64,000 nt of DNA, taken from contig NC_134848.1 of NCBI RefSeq assembly GCF_965363235.1, positions 64,856,681 to 64,920,680 on the forward strand. Reading direction: 5' to 3'. This DNA is from Mytilus galloprovincialis (Eukaryota > Mollusca > Bivalvia > Mytilida > Mytilidae). Under the pieces are notes generated by a model. It did no database searches. It was not told the origin of the DNA and worked only from the letters and a program-made list of their open reading frames with translations. Both the position numbers and the translations under genes were made by a program. The stretch's first letter is position 1; the number at the start of each line of letters is the position of its first letter. Below are positions 38,105 through 51,663 of this stretch, piece after piece.

Positions 38105-38650
38105 AATAAGGGGGTCAAATAAAGGCAACAGTAGTATACCGCAGTTCGAAATTCATAAATAGATATAGAAAAAAAAACAAATCAGGGTTCCGACTAAAAC
38201 TGAGGGAAACGTATCAAATATAAAAGAACTACGACACAACAGAATACCAACATTAAAATGTAACACACACAGAAACGAACTATTATATAACAATTGCCAT
38301 TTTCCTGACTTGGTACAGGGCATTTTAAGAACAAAAATTGTGGGTTGAACCTGGTTATGTGGCATGCCAAACGTTCCGCTTTAATGTTAATGTTAATTAT
38401 AACATTAAAATGACAACATTGCATGACAGGACTTCAATACAAATAAATTGAAGAGAATATAGGACAGAGAAACAAACGAATAATAGCCAACAAAAGGTAC
38501 CAGATTAAAAATTAAATATGCCAGACGCTCGCCACGTCCACACAAGACAACCAAGCGAGGCTCAGATGAAATAAGTTTGAAAGCCAAAACAAGTACAAAG
38601 TTGAAGATTACCGAGGACCGAAAGTTCCAAAAGGTTGTGACCAATACGGC
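38105..38650 (+). repeat. Interspersed repeat, 'aggcaacagtagtataccgc' family, copy 1
   Basis: It shares 'cctgacttggtacagggcat', 'gtgggttgaacctggtt' and 'tgtggcatgccaaac' with 50975-51440 and, in part, with 44320-44495. Confidence 0.75.
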
Positions 38651-40402
38651 CGGGGTTATCCGCCATGGACAAGAACATCTTAATTATTTAGAATAATTCC
38701 TTATTTTGCAAACAGTAAATTTTATAAAATGACTATGTAATATATATAGATGATTAAACTGAAGTGGTGACTAGCTACAGAGTAAAAACGGATACATTAC
38801 AAAAATACACAGCCATGTTAGCCAAAGCCAGTGCAACGCACAAAGTACAAAGTAACGTTACATTTGAATTTCTAAAACGAGTTCCCAAAATTGAGAAAGA
38901 ATTTGGATGAAGTTCAAGATTAGATTTGTATGACTTTTACCATTTATTAATAACAGTGAAAATTACAATACTAATTGATATCAAATTGTAGTTACTGTAG
39001 TAATTATATGATTAATTGTATCTTGTAAATTTCGTTGATCCAAACTAAAATTTAATAGATGAAGTCGATGATTAATTATCTTTACCATAAACCTTTTAAA
39101 AATCTAAAATGTTGTATGTAACGAAACCAAAACAAATATCCAACCAAAAAAAGGTATCAAAAAATAAAAGCCTTAATATAAAGTTGAACTTCTCTATTTA
39201 CTATTCTTATCTATCAAAAGGTATCATTGATAGAAAGATTGCAACATTGTTTTAAAAAATACAAATCTATATTTAATTTCGAATTTCGAATCAGTGGTAT
39301 CAGATTTATCGAGTTGAAGTAGTATCTTATTTGGGAGCAAATGAAATGTTTTTTAATTGCACAGTTTTTCTTACTAAATATGTGTGTTAATCATAAACAC
39401 TCTTGTGTGTCGCCCACAGTCAGTCTATTGTTTTCATAAATTTATATCCTTCCTTTAAGGTGTAGTTTTTTCTCAGGAAATAGTCATTGTGTAGTTCATT
39501 GTGATATTTGTCGATTGTTCTTCCACTATTAAAGCAGACTGAATATTTTGACTGACAAATACAGAGGATATTTTTCAAAGCGTTATATTTGGGGATACTG
39601 ACATTAAATTCATAATGCAGGTAAGACAAGTATTTAGCAACATATTGGTTTAGAAAAGATGTGGTATGAATGCCAATGTGACAACTCTCTACAATAGATC
39701 ATGTGACGTAAAAATTAACAATTCGAGAATCATAGCCGCATAGTATGATGCAAAATGCCTCAATATGTAAAGCGTTGAACGTTTCAAACGATATAAATAA
39801 TGGCCTGATTTATCAACAAAGAAATTACGGTCAAGATACTAAGCACAAAAGACATCCTCAAAATAGTAAAAACGTAAAAATAACATTGAATATAAGTTTT
39901 CCATTAAGAATGTGTTTATTGCCATTGCTTATACTACCTAACACCTTAATTAACATATTCGAGTCAATTTTATGATTGTTTGTTGTTTTTCTATTGTGTT
40001 TAATATATGCATTTCCAAAGTAAACGTTCGCCTAGTGGTAGTTTTATTTATTACCACTTTTTTTTAAAAAAAATGTAGTCTACAAAATTTTTAAATTCGT
40101 GCATCCACATTTGTCGTCCCTTGATTTTCGTTGTTCACAAATATAGTCCCTAGTGTTGACAGTGGGTTACTTGCCATCAATTTTTATACCCCTTCAAAAT
40201 TTATTTCTCAATGTTTTTAAATGCCTCAAATTGCAAGTAGGGGGGGGGGGGGGGTGAAATTACAATGTAAAAAAATTTGGGTCCAGAATTTTAAAGGAAA
40301 GTAGTGATTTGGCCCAGCTGAAAAGAGTTTAAAATTAGCCCTTTGGAAGCTGTCAAAAGATTTCAAGACGCCCTACACATAAAATTGTTCATATTTGGAG
40401 TT
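38651..40402. other. Gap without a recognised gene
   Basis: It holds a repeat scrap at 39658-39720 and a run of about 17 G near 40230-40250. No gene is visible. Confidence 0.45.
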
Positions 40403-40489
40403 CGAGCCGATGAAGTTTTCTATAATTTTGATATGATTTGTCCCAAAAGTAGTACAACACACTGTAAAAGTTTCTTTGAGAAAGCGCAG
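40403..40489 (+). other. 5' UTR exon end of the TLR pseudogene
   Basis: It ends in a consensus donor (GCGCAG|gtaaga at 40489/40490). A 347-nt intron follows to the acceptor tttatatttatttcag at 40836. The upstream limit of the exon is not visible. A homologous copy is at 3091-3245. Confidence 0.55.
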
Positions 40490-40842
40490 GTAAGATTTTT
40501 TTATTTTCTTTTATGTTCTAAAAGAAATGCACTACGAAGTAATTGTGGTCTCGGACCTCTTATATCAACCACATAGTTTAACCTATTTGAAAATTAAACG
40601 GAATGTTTTTATTCTTGCTCAAAAGGTCAATCAAATATGCAAGTGGTTCAAACACAAGATCACATTTAATTGGAAATCATATACATGTAGTATATGCTTA
40701 TAAAAATGAATATAGAGCACTTGAGAACAGCACAAATGTCTGCCCTACGGAGTGTTTTGTAGTTTTCAAACACCAAAAGCAGGGACATTTTAATAACAAA
40801 TCAGACCATTCACAGTGCTGTTTATATTTATTTCAGATTTGT

Positions 40843-42923
40843 ATGCTCCTAGTTCTTATGATATCAGAGACATCAAATGCAGGTTATTTTAAGTGGATAA
40901 CAAAAGCTGTTTCGACGCAAAACCTAATGTGTCCCCTGTCTTGCAAGGCGATAACTGGACTTTACGGTCATTTTGGTGGTGCCTCTGATTTTAAATGTTG
41001 TGCATCACTATCAGGTCCCTTTTGGTTGATCGGGAAATATAAAAGTTCAATTTGTGAACTAAATCTCAAAAATAGTGATGGAACTAATCAGTGCTCTAAG
41101 AATACAATATTTTATAAGATTATATATACACATACAAATATTACATCTATTCCGAAGCGTCTACTGTCTTCAAATCAGACTGTTGAGATAGATTTTCACA
41201 AAAATCAAATTGTAAATATAACTGGATCAGATTTTGAATGCTTTCCAGTCCTGGATAGATTGGATTTGTCACATAATAAAATCTCAAAATTGGAAAATAC
41301 AACATTCGTGAAACTTAAGAATTTGAGAAGATTGGATTTATCATATAACGTCATACAGTATATAGAACCGAGAACATTTAGTTACCGACCCGGTTCCCTC
41401 CTCTTTATCAATCTTTTTTGAAACATGTTGAAAAGTGTTGACGTTACAAATGTATTCGTTGGTTACTGGATTTCTGCACTTTATTTCGACCACAATAAAA
41501 TGTCGAAATTAACAAACCAATTAATGTTGGGAATGGAAAATTTCACAGGCGGCGGCGATATATATATGGGTCAGAATAATATGTCTCACTTACCAAATAT
41601 TTTAGATATAGGATTTACCCGTTGTTCAATTGTAAAAATGATATCTTTCAAAAACGGCTTTCATTTAGGTGGCAACCCTTGGTTTTGTGATTGCAAGTTT
41701 GCTTGGTTTGTTCCTTTAATAAAATTGGCAAGAAAATTTTTTGACGTAGGAGATCAGATGATATGCAAATATCCAATCAGTTTAAGGGGAACATTTGTAG
41801 TTAATGTAACAAATGACCTTTTTGTATGTAATATATCAGTAGAAGAAAAATGTCCACTTAGCTGTAACTGTTTTTAACAACCTTCCAGAAAACGTGTTGT
41901 GGTGAATTGTAGTTTTAGTAGAAAGTACATTATCCCAAGTGCATTCCCTCAAAAGGCTAATTTAAATATTGATCTGAGTCATAACTTAATAACAATTTTC
42001 AAAAAGAGAGCATATTTGAATCGCACGGTTGCGATCAATTTATCATTCAATAAAATTAAAGTTTTAGATCCTCTAGTCTATGGAATTGAAACACTAAAAA
42101 TTATCAACGTTGAAAATAATCAAATAACAGACCTTCATAGAAATGTCAAGTTAATGAAAAATGGACGAAAAATTGTTATAGGCAACATTACAATTGAGTG
42201 TTCCTGTAGAAAGAAATGGATTGCAAATTGGTTGGAATATCAGAACAGGTTATTGGTTAGACTTGATCGGATCGTATGTCGACAGAGGAACGAAGAGTTA
42301 ATAACATTTTATATGATCGATAACTGTAGTTTTCGACAGAAATATTTAGCTTACGAGCAGTATCTAATTGTGGGCTCATTTCTAATTGTACTTGTAGCTA
42401 CATTAACTCGATTAATTCTTAAATACGAAATATACTTACTTTTAAGGAAATTCAGACATAAATTTAAATTTAATTTTTTCAACCGTGTCGAGCAGTCGTC
42501 TACATTTGATATTTATATTTCATTCAGTGAAGAAAAAGAAAATATCAGTAAATGGGTGATAGGTGATTTAACGAAACATCTGCAAACATGTGGTTTCAAA
42601 GTTTTTTTACCGCCTAGAGATTTAGATTTGGGTGGAGTCCATGTCGATCAAATTATGACTCAGATCGCTACCTCGAAGAATTATGCAGTTGTGTTGGGTG
42701 ATGATTACTTGAAAACTCAATACCAGTTATTGAGTGGGGACATATCTGGAACAACTACAATCGTAAAATCAACAGCAAAATTTTAGTTATTAATTATGAC
42801 ATGCTACACAGTAAAAACATAAAAGATCACAGATTGAAAGCTTTTCTGAGACTTCAATACTTTATTGACTTTAGTAACTTCGATAAGAAACTATTGAAGA
42901 AAATAGAAAACGAACTTCGGTGA
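40843..42923 (+). pseudogene. Toll-like receptor pseudogene (LRR-TM-TIR)
   Basis: The ATG at 40843 lies 6 nt after a splice acceptor, so the coding part is one exon. A short hydrophobic leader is followed by LRRs (LDRLDLSHNKISKLENTTF; NLRRLDLSYN), an LRRCT (NPWFCDC), an LRRNT (CPLSCNC), more LRRs, a second LRRCT (IECSCRKKW), a TM segment (42361-42420) and a TIR domain from about 42501 (FDIYISFSEE; PPRDLDLGG). The LRRCT-LRRNT-LRRCT order is that of the multiple-cysteine-cluster Toll type. Three lesions occur: TGA at 41419-41421 and TAA at 41875-41877, both in frame, and a one-base frameshift near 42727-42731. After the shift the TIR continues in another frame (EWGHIWNNY) to a TGA at 42921. The BB-loop position lacks the usual proline. 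Family assignment is firm. The three breaks make a functional receptor unlikely. Confidence 0.9.
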
Positions 42924-43499
42924 AACAGATGAAATTTTGTTTAATCTTTAACCTTTTTCAATAGATATGTACTATCTTGATTGTATGACTTTAGAATAGA
43001 AAGTGGTTTTATGTATACGGCAATGACAGAGTTATTTATTTTTTCTCCTTTAAGTATTTTCAATTGTTTATTCTTTTTACATTTACAGGTTTTTTTTTAA
43101 TTTTTCATAATCGATATGATTAATTTACTTTCATCATTGAAGGCCAAACAGTGACCTAAAGCTGTTTTGGGTAAACTTCATTTGTTACATAGCACATAGT
43201 TACCTCATTGGCAATTTCATCAGATTTTTAATAGACACATTATGGACTTTTTATCTACCGAATGAGACTTTTTACTTAGTTTGTACTAACACCAGCAACA
43301 CGACGTATGCCACACGTGGAACGGGTTATGCTTGCCCTTTCAGAGCACATTAGATTAAGCCTAGTTTGTAGAAAGGTTCATGTTGCTTAATCTTTGTTTT
43401 TTATGTAATGTTTTTGTACTGTTCTTTGTCTGCTTGCCGTTTTCTTCTTTAGCCTTAGAGGTCGCAGTTTGTTTTTGACTTTGGAGTTTGAAGGTCACT
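42924..43499. other. Gap with a diverged repeat
   Basis: A diverged copy of the 'gaaggccaaacagtgaccta' family lies at about 43135-43250. It holds no gene. Confidence 0.4.
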
Positions 43500-43760
43500 T
43501 TAGAATAAAAGAGAGACGAAAGATACATGTACCAGAGGGACAGTCAAACTTATAAATCGAAAATAAACTGACAACGCCATGGCTAAAAATGTAAAAAAAA
43601 ACCAAACAGACAAACAATAGTACACATGACACAACATAGAAAACTAAAGAATTCGCAACACGAACCCCACCAAAAATAAGGTGTGATCTCGGGTGCTCCG
43701 GAAGAGTAAGCTTATCTTGCTCCATATGTGGCATCCTTCGCCTGTTAGTAGGCCTGTTGA
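43500..43760 (+). repeat. Interspersed repeat, 'gggacagtcaaact' family, copy 2
   Basis: It is collinear with 27795-28065. Confidence 0.75.
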
Positions 43761-44319
43761 GACTATTCTGAGATCTCCAAATATTGTATAATTAAGCTGA
43801 TGTGAAATGATTGTTAACTGACCACAAAAAACAATGATGCTAACAAATGTCACCGTAAGACCTTCAACAATAAGAAAACCAACATGACGTATAGTAAAAG
43901 TTATTATTTTGACTTAAGTAACATCACAAAAATACTGATCTCTGGGGATAATTCAAAACAGAATGTTGCTAATCAAATGGCAAAATCAAAAGCTCAAACA
44001 CATCGAACGAATGTAAAACAACTCTTATATTTCTGACTTTGTACAGGCATTTTTTATGTAGAAAATGGGGTTTCGAACCTAGTGTTATAGCTACCATAAC
44101 CTCTCACTATGATAGTCATATCAAATTCCATTGTATTGACAACGATGCGTGAAAAAAAAGATGATGTGTGTAAAATGTTGAAAACAGAGGTACACCATTG
44201 TGTTATAGTCTTATTATTTATAAAAACAAACACATATTTAACAAATGTGTTTGCTTTAAAGTGGAAGTTGATGCGTCTGCCATACAAGTGAGAGGTTTAG
44301 ATAGCTTTCAAACCAGGTT

Positions 44320-44495
44320 CTATCCAAATATAAGAGGAATACAACGAAACATTAGAAACACTAATTTGCAAAAATAAACCAAACGACAATGCAACACACA
44401 CAGAAACGAATTATAAGATAACAATTCCCATTTCCTTATTTTGTTCAGAACATTATAAGAAAAAATCGTGGGTTAAACCTTGTCACATTTCATTT
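44320..44495 (+). repeat. Interspersed repeat, partial copy
   Basis: It shares 'acacacacagaaacgaa' and 'aatcgtgggttaaacc' with the families at 38105 and 50975. Confidence 0.6.
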
Positions 44496-44614
44496 CATTT
44501 CATTTTCTTATAAGTTCTAATTTCCCAGTACAATCACGTATACACTAAAGTAGTACATTATTTTGCATTTGCAAAAATGTTTAACAATGTATATATACAA
44601 TAGGTTTTTAGTAA

Positions 44615-44765
44615 ACGTACTACTGGTATACACAGGTTACACAGATTACGGCCTGGTATTCATAGTTAATGTATTGACTTAATTATTTGATATGAAACTA
44701 ACCACTGGTATACACACATTACACAGATTACGGCCTGGTATTCATGGCGGGTGTATTGACTTGAT
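44615..44765 (+). repeat. 81-bp tandem duplication
   Basis: The block around 'ttacacagattacggcctgg' appears twice, 81 bases apart ('ctggtata' at 44623 and 44704). Confidence 0.75.
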
Positions 44766-44952
44766 TTGTTATTGAAATGGAGACATTAACACCACTACAA
44801 TACATGTTCATTCATATTTTTAAATGTGCAACATTTTTGCAGTCATCGATCAACTGTAAAAGTATTCGGGAACAGTTTAAAAATGTGTATGCCTCATGGA
44901 GGCGTTTGGCTTCAAAATCGTTGTTTCTGAACAGAATGCATGACCTTATCTT

Positions 44953-45438
44953 TGAACTGTAGACTATTGAACTGTAGTATGAGATGTATGAAATGTACAC
45001 TGTTGAACTATAGTATGAGATGTATGAACTGTAGACTATTGAACTGTAGTATGAGATGTATGAACTGTAGACTATTGATCTGTAGTATAAGATGTATGAA
45101 CTGTAGACTGTTGAACTATAGTATGAGATGTATGAACTGTACAATGTTGAACTGTAGTATGAGATGTATGAACTGTAGACTGTTGAACTATTGTGTGAGA
45201 TGTATGATATGTAGACTATTGAACTATAGTATGAGATGTATGAACTGTGTACTGTTGAACTGTAGTATGAGATGTATGAACTGTAGACTGTTGAACTGTA
45301 GTATGAGATGTATGAACTGTCGACTGTTGAACTGTAGTATGATATGTATGAACTGTAGACTGTTGAACTGTAGTATGAGATGTATGAACTGTTGACTGTT
45401 GAACTGTAGTACGAGATGTATGAACTGTAGACTGTTAA
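44953..45438 (+). repeat. 36-bp minisatellite, ~13 copies
   Basis: The unit is TGAACTGTAGTATGAGATG followed by TATGAACTGTAGACTGT, with light divergence among copies. Because 36 is a multiple of three, stop-free frames cross it on both strands (12-residue periods such as MNCRLLNCSMRC forward and YSSYISYYSSTV reverse). These open frames are a by-product of the repeat, not evidence of a gene. Confidence 0.9.
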
Positions 45439-47194
45439 ACCATTTGACAAAAATGTTTGATGAAATGTCAATTAGTATACCACTATTACTTATGATGTTG
45501 TTACTGAGAGAGAAAACGAAGAAAAGAAATGTCATGATCCTTACAATGAATAAAGTTATTCGTGATCGTCACTATATCGGATCATGAGTTGTTTTGAATA
45601 TGCAATAATAAATATAAAGAGTGTACACTTTGATAAATATGCTTCATAATATCATCCATTCTTCTTTCGGTTATCATAGAACATTCATGTTTTTTTTTTA
45701 ACAATTCATTCCTTAAATAAGTATTCTTTTTGTTAGTTGTATCCGCACTTGAAGTAGTCCTTAACATCAATAAATATTATATTTATCTTGAAGGAAGATT
45801 AAAAATTAGATGTGTATATCAATGACGAATTCAACACATTGTTATTAATCAATTTTAGTCTTCGCTACGGGTTTTCGACAAAACACCAAAAAAAAAAACC
45901 AACATTATTACACTCCTGAAGGTGTCATTTGACAAGATATGCTATGGAAATAAAGACATTAAGATCATCATAATACATACATGTTGGAATGTTGATGAAT
46001 TTGTGATTTCCTTTTACAGAACCTCAATATAAGATTTACGTCAAACAATAATGATATTATTAGCAGCTTTATCAGCCGGGACAAAAACAAATGTCTTGGC
46101 TAATTCTGTCAATTGACGTTTGATACGCGAAATAGGGTTCTTAGGGTTGTTTTTAAGAGAAAATGTTCTTCAAAATGATTAATACGAATATTAACTAACT
46201 TTATTACTGAAATAAAAAAGAGTCCAAAGTTTTTTGTCAGCTTTTTCTCGTTTTACCCATTTCAAACAGTAAGAACGAAGTGTGTCGTGGATAATATTAC
46301 GACACGCATTCCAATACATAATTGACGGGAGACGATATTTAGGTCCTTTACTGAGGTTTGATTTAACTCTTGGTCGCGAACGATGTTAAGGTTGATGTGA
46401 CATGGGAAATAGGGCCGTAAAATCCTCTAAAATCTTATCTAATGTATTAATAGGTAAAGAACAGAGCTTGGTTAACAGATAATGTCTGACGTTATTTTTT
46501 TAAATAGAAAATAGGTCCGAAATATTTGTATGGTTGGTCCGAAATTTTCTTTGATTGCGACTTTTTCTACGCCCATTAGAACGGTTTTAACGAACAGTTT
46601 TAGAAACTATATCCAAAATATTAACAGAATCGGTTTTTGATATATTACCAATTCCCATGATATTATCATTAAGACCGAGAGGGTAGACTGTCTGTAATTT
46701 TTTAATTCAATTTAATTTGAAATAGAAATTAAGTCCAAAATATTTGTCTATGGTACATATAATAATGCTCCTGTAATCATTAACACAGATATCAAATTGT
46801 AACGACCAAGCGATGACATTTTTATTGAGAGAGCAAACAAGAAGGAAAAGAAGACATTTTAGACAGGGTATGTCCTTGGTTATCAACCTAAACTCCAGTT
46901 TGGTCATTATGATCAGTTGATAAACGATCTACGATCAAGGTTGGACCTTCCTTCCTTATTGTGTTTATATTTCCACCATAGATGCTTGTTTCAGAGACCC
47001 TTTTTCCCCAACTTCTTACCCTACCCTAACCTCACGAGTTCTGGTAGTTTTTGGTGGTATGACTGTGTTTTTTTCAGAGATATCTATGTATCAACGATAA
47101 ATAGAAGAAAATGGAACAGTATTTATATGGAGCACGACGTTGACTTTATTGCTGAGATCTACGTAGATAATGGTATGATCATATTATGATAGTG
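45439..47194. other. Gap without a recognised gene
   Basis: No gene is visible. Around 46500 and 46720 there are diverged similar blocks ('ggtccgaaatatttgt', 'agtccaaaatatttgt'), possibly an old degenerate tandem repeat. Confidence 0.4.
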
Positions 47195-48012
47195 GTAAGA
47201 GCTTGCTATAATCGCTGTAGAATCAAAGTAAGATCGTGTTGCAATCGGATAAATAGTGATATTGTCGTAGTGAAATCGCTATGAGCAAGATCGTGACAAT
47301 CGTAGTAAGGTCGCAGAATACGCGTGGTGAAAACGTGGTATAATCGTTAGGTGGTTGTTGTAGAAGCCTAATAAGGACGTAGTAGCATCGTGAATACAAC
47401 AATAATTTATATTTTCATGCCCGTCAAATTAGACATTACCACGATCAGAATTGTAGTTAAAATCACAGTGAGCGTGATGTAATATTGGTCAAGTGTATCG
47501 CGGACCTATACACCAGTCACACTAGGTCACAATCGCACTACTACCTCTGAACAGAATGGAAATTTTGACGATTGTAGTGCGATCGTGCTGATCGCAGTAA
47601 TGTCGTCGTACTGTCGTGGTGACGTCTTCATGATCGTGATAAGCGTGGTCAACTTTGAACATATTCAAAGCAATCGTGGTGCAGTCTTGGCGAAACCAGT
47701 TTAGTAGAAGAGTAGAAAAGACACTGTAAGATCGAAGTAAGATCGCAAAGGTCGCTGTAACATCGTAGCGAGAGCGTTCCGAAAGCGTGATTATTGTCGG
47801 AGATACTGCGCTACGATCTCACAGCGACGTTACTACGACTTCACTCCAACCATTACGTTTTTCATCACGACAAAACCACGCTTCTACTACGACTATACTT
47901 CGTTTATACCACGTTATGCAAGACCATAGTTCGATTTAGGTAAGTTCATGCCGTCCTACTCAAGATCTTGATACAACCTGACTACGTTTTTACTACGACC
48001 ATTTCGACACGG
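47195..48012. repeat. Fold-back satellite-like block
   Basis: The left half is dense in TCGTAGTAAGATCGTGGT-like units on the plus strand. From about 47790 the same units appear on the minus strand (ACCACG, TACTACGA). The two halves are partly complementary, so the block could form a long imperfect hairpin. It is richer in CpG than its surroundings. Confidence 0.6.
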
Positions 48013-50911
48013 GTCGACAACAGTCTCTAAATTTGAAAATGTTCTAAAAAATTGGCGATTTCTGTGGAAAAAAGATTGATTCAAAGACAAATTTAAAAAG
48101 TACTTAACACTGCATTTATACGTCATATCAAACATATATGCAGGCGGTGTTATAAGTTAATGAGTTCGATTCCTGGCTAACTTTGAAAACTGGTGCCCCT
48201 TTAACGAATTAAAACATAAGCAAAACATGTTTAAATTCATCTATAAAACTCAATTTCACAAGAGTTTGGCTATTTGTTTAAAATATGTCTTATGGTTATA
48301 ATATTTTTGATTATTTTATACACTCTTTTTGATACTTGGGCTTTGGCTGTAAATACTGGGATTGATTAAAATTTTGCTTGTAGGGAAAAATAGGGTGCAG
48401 TGGTCAAATACTGCTTCTAAAAAAAAATATAAACTATTTTTCCAAAGAATGTTTGCATATACGATATTTATTGTAATATTATGACTAATTCATGTGATGA
48501 AAATTCTATAATAAATTAAAATTTTAAAATATAATGGTAGATTTTATTAATTCACGATTGGTAAAATATATCAAGATTTGTCTGATATCGAAAGGAGGTT
48601 AAAAGTTTCCAAGAATGGAGAGTAGATTTGCCTTGGAAAAGAAAATTGAAAATAACATTTTATATCATTGCCATTGAGGTATTCGTCGATTAGAGATTAA
48701 AGGGCCAGATAGGAAAAAATGAAACAATACAAACGATTATGCTACTAGCATGATTAATACAATACAATTTACTAAAAACAAAACGAAACGAAAGATATAA
48801 ATCAACGTCAACCACTTCATTACAAACTCCTTACTTGGGACAGTCACCTGAGTTAAATAACTTTTTTGATAAAAATTATCATTAAAAATGTTTATTCAAT
48901 TCGTTTAATCAGAAATATGAAGAAAAGTGAATTGTGAAATAACATGTCAAACTTTTATAAAGTTTGTCTCGCTAAGTTGTCCAGACATGTTCTAATTTTT
49001 TAATGTTTGGCACATTCACTTCATTCCTTTAAGATAACTTAATACAACTATATTGAATACATAAAAAAGGTTATTTTCATAATTTGAGACTTTGTGTTCA
49101 TCAAATGACACGTTTCATCACTTCTAACCCCCTTGTTTGATATCTAAAAATCTGTTTTTGACACCTGGAAATAACTTTTGATAGCACTTTTCATCTATAT
49201 AATATTTTTCAAAGTGCTTTGATAAGTATATCGTACCAATAATTTGTATAACCATACATGTTCGAGAAGGTATTTAAAGAATTTGACTCAGACATTTTTA
49301 ATTGACGCCCCATGTAAGTTGAAGCCCCCTTACATACCCCAATTTTTAAATGGCATAAGTATTTTTTGACTTAATATTGCTTTAACAAGTTTTAAGTATA
49401 AATTAAAACATATTAGAAAATATAGAAGGTAATTTTACATAGCAATGACATTTTTAACCGCATAACACGGTACATTGGCTCCCTTGTAATATAGACATCA
49501 GATTTCCATACTAACTATTCCAAGTATGTTATATAGATTAATGCATAAGTAAATAGATATGCTTGCAGGATAAAACATGTAAGAAATAGTGTTGAAGATT
49601 TGTTACTTTGTAATATTATTTTGAACCCCATCTATGGAAATAAACTTAACTTAGAAATAAAGGTCTTAAATTCTCAAATGATCATAGCTATTAAAACTAT
49701 TTGTTATAGATAATGTTATGATTAACTTAATGTACACATTGCATTTAGACATTACTTAAGGTTAATACCGGGGGTTCAAAATATCACGAAAAAAGGGGTT
49801 AGATCTGTCCATATAGTCAGTTGACCCCGTACTTAATTTACAACGGGCTCTAAATACTATCTTATACTAAGTATCTTTGTAAGGAGTTATTTAATTATAA
49901 AATTAAATGAAAATCCAGCTGAACTGAAATTTTGTTAATCTTATATTATACTTTAAAACAAAAAGATAAACATATGACACGTTTACAGAGGACAATTCTA
50001 TTGACCGAGTTCTATTTTTATTACTTATCTTTCTATTATCAATGACCTTTTTTGTCTCTCCCACACATTCAACCGAAGTACAGTACAGGTTGGACTACAT
50101 CGTTATAAAAGTAGGTGTCATTTTTCATATTCGCAATCTTTATCTATTAGCGGATTTCATTTGAATTATTGATTTGATAAACATATGATTTATTGTATTT
50201 TCATTTCTATTCTACCAACTCCTTCAATATAACATTCGAACTTATTTGATTAAAACAATAACACTTTTGATACAAAGAATATCAAAAATATGTTTTAATT
50301 GTTACTTTGTCTTCGTACAGTTAAAAAGATTTAATTTAACTCAGAACAAAAAAAAGTTGAAAATCACTAAGGGAGGTAATATGATGCCGAGTTCAGGTTC
50401 GCTTTGTAAAAGAGGAGTTGTAGGATTTTTGATATTGGCGGAACACTCTCTCTGAATAGGGCCATCTAATTATTGTCCATATTCCAGGCTGAATTGGCTG
50501 CCTATTATTTACATACCCGCTTACACAAACTGGTGCTTCATTAAAAAATGCATTTTATCTCTGCATATGCAAATCGGTCTTCAATCTAAACGGGAAATAA
50601 CTGTAAGATAGCTTATTATCTTTCTATACTTAAATATGTATGCTACCTGTATCATAATGCTGCATTTATACCTTTTTCAATACATGGCGGAAATTTAAAT
50701 CCGGGTATCTACATTTATGTTGAATTTACTTTCAATGTGCAAAACAATCAGGATTGTTTTCAAATTTGAAGGGAAGTTACTATCAAATTCTGCATTTTTT
50801 GTTTTAAACATTTGATGGAAATACATATTTAGGTACTTGTCATATTTGACGTCAAATTATTTTTTCGCGTGTGTATCGGAGTATATTGTGTTCTTTAACA
50901 TAAATAGATAC
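48013..50911. other. Gap without a recognised gene
   Basis: About 2.9 kb of AT-rich non-coding DNA with one short repeat-like piece near 48700-48850. Nothing else could be supported. Confidence 0.45.
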
Positions 50912-51440
50912 AAGAAGATAATAAAATGAGTACCAATGAGACAACTTTTCATCCAAGTCATATTTTCAAAGTTAAATAAAGGCAACAGTAGTATACCGCT
51001 GTTCAAAACTCATAAATCCATGGACAAAAAACAAAATCGGGATAACAAACTAAAACCGAGGGAAACGCATTAAATATAAGAGGAGAACAACGACATAACA
51101 CTAAAATGTAACACACATAGACAAAATCCCACGAGAATAACAAATATAACATCAAAACCAAATACATGAATTTGGGATAGACAAGTACCGTGACACGTCT
51201 TATCGCAATGTGAATTTACACTCAAAAATAAGAGAAAACAAACGACACAACGTTATAATGTAATACACACAGAAACGAACTATAATATAACAATGACCAT
51301 ATTCCTGACTTGGTACAGGGCATTTTTAAAGGAAAAAATGGTGGGTTGAACCTGGTTTTGTGGCATGCCAAACCTCGCACTTTTATGGCCATATGAAATA
51401 TAACATCAACATGACAACACAGGACTACCATATAAATAAA
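50912..51440 (+). repeat. Composite interspersed repeat
   Basis: A scrap of the 'gagtaccaatgagacaac' family (50912-50985) is followed by a copy of the 38105-38650 family. It sits just upstream of the GIMAP gene's first coding exon. Confidence 0.7.
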
Positions 51441-51600
51441 TTGGAGAACACAATTGACAAAGAATCACACGAACAACAGCCAACAAAAGGCAACAAAAAA
51501 ACATAGTAGGTCAAACTACGGTCTTCAAAACGGATCCTTTGCTCACTACGAACAAAGTTTAAAATTTATTTTGTGTCATCATTCTTTAAATGTCTTACAG

Positions 51601-51663
51601 ATATGGCCTATAGTAAATTCAGCTCAGATAATGACAAAGCCGACACATATTTCCCATCTTATG
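51601..51663 (+). CDS. GIMAP gene, first coding exon
   Basis: The acceptor tttaaatgtcttacag ends at 51600. After 2 nt of leader, the ATG at 51603 opens 20 codons (MAYSKFSSDNDKADTYFPSY) plus one base, and a consensus donor gtaagc follows. The acceptor implies a further 5' UTR exon upstream, not located. The end phase fits the exon at 54366. The encoded N-terminus is polar and acidic with no signal peptide. Confidence 0.7.

Noticed and set aside
44812..45471. Long Tyr/Ser-rich open frame on the minus strand
   Set aside because: It is a stop-free reading of the 36-bp minisatellite.
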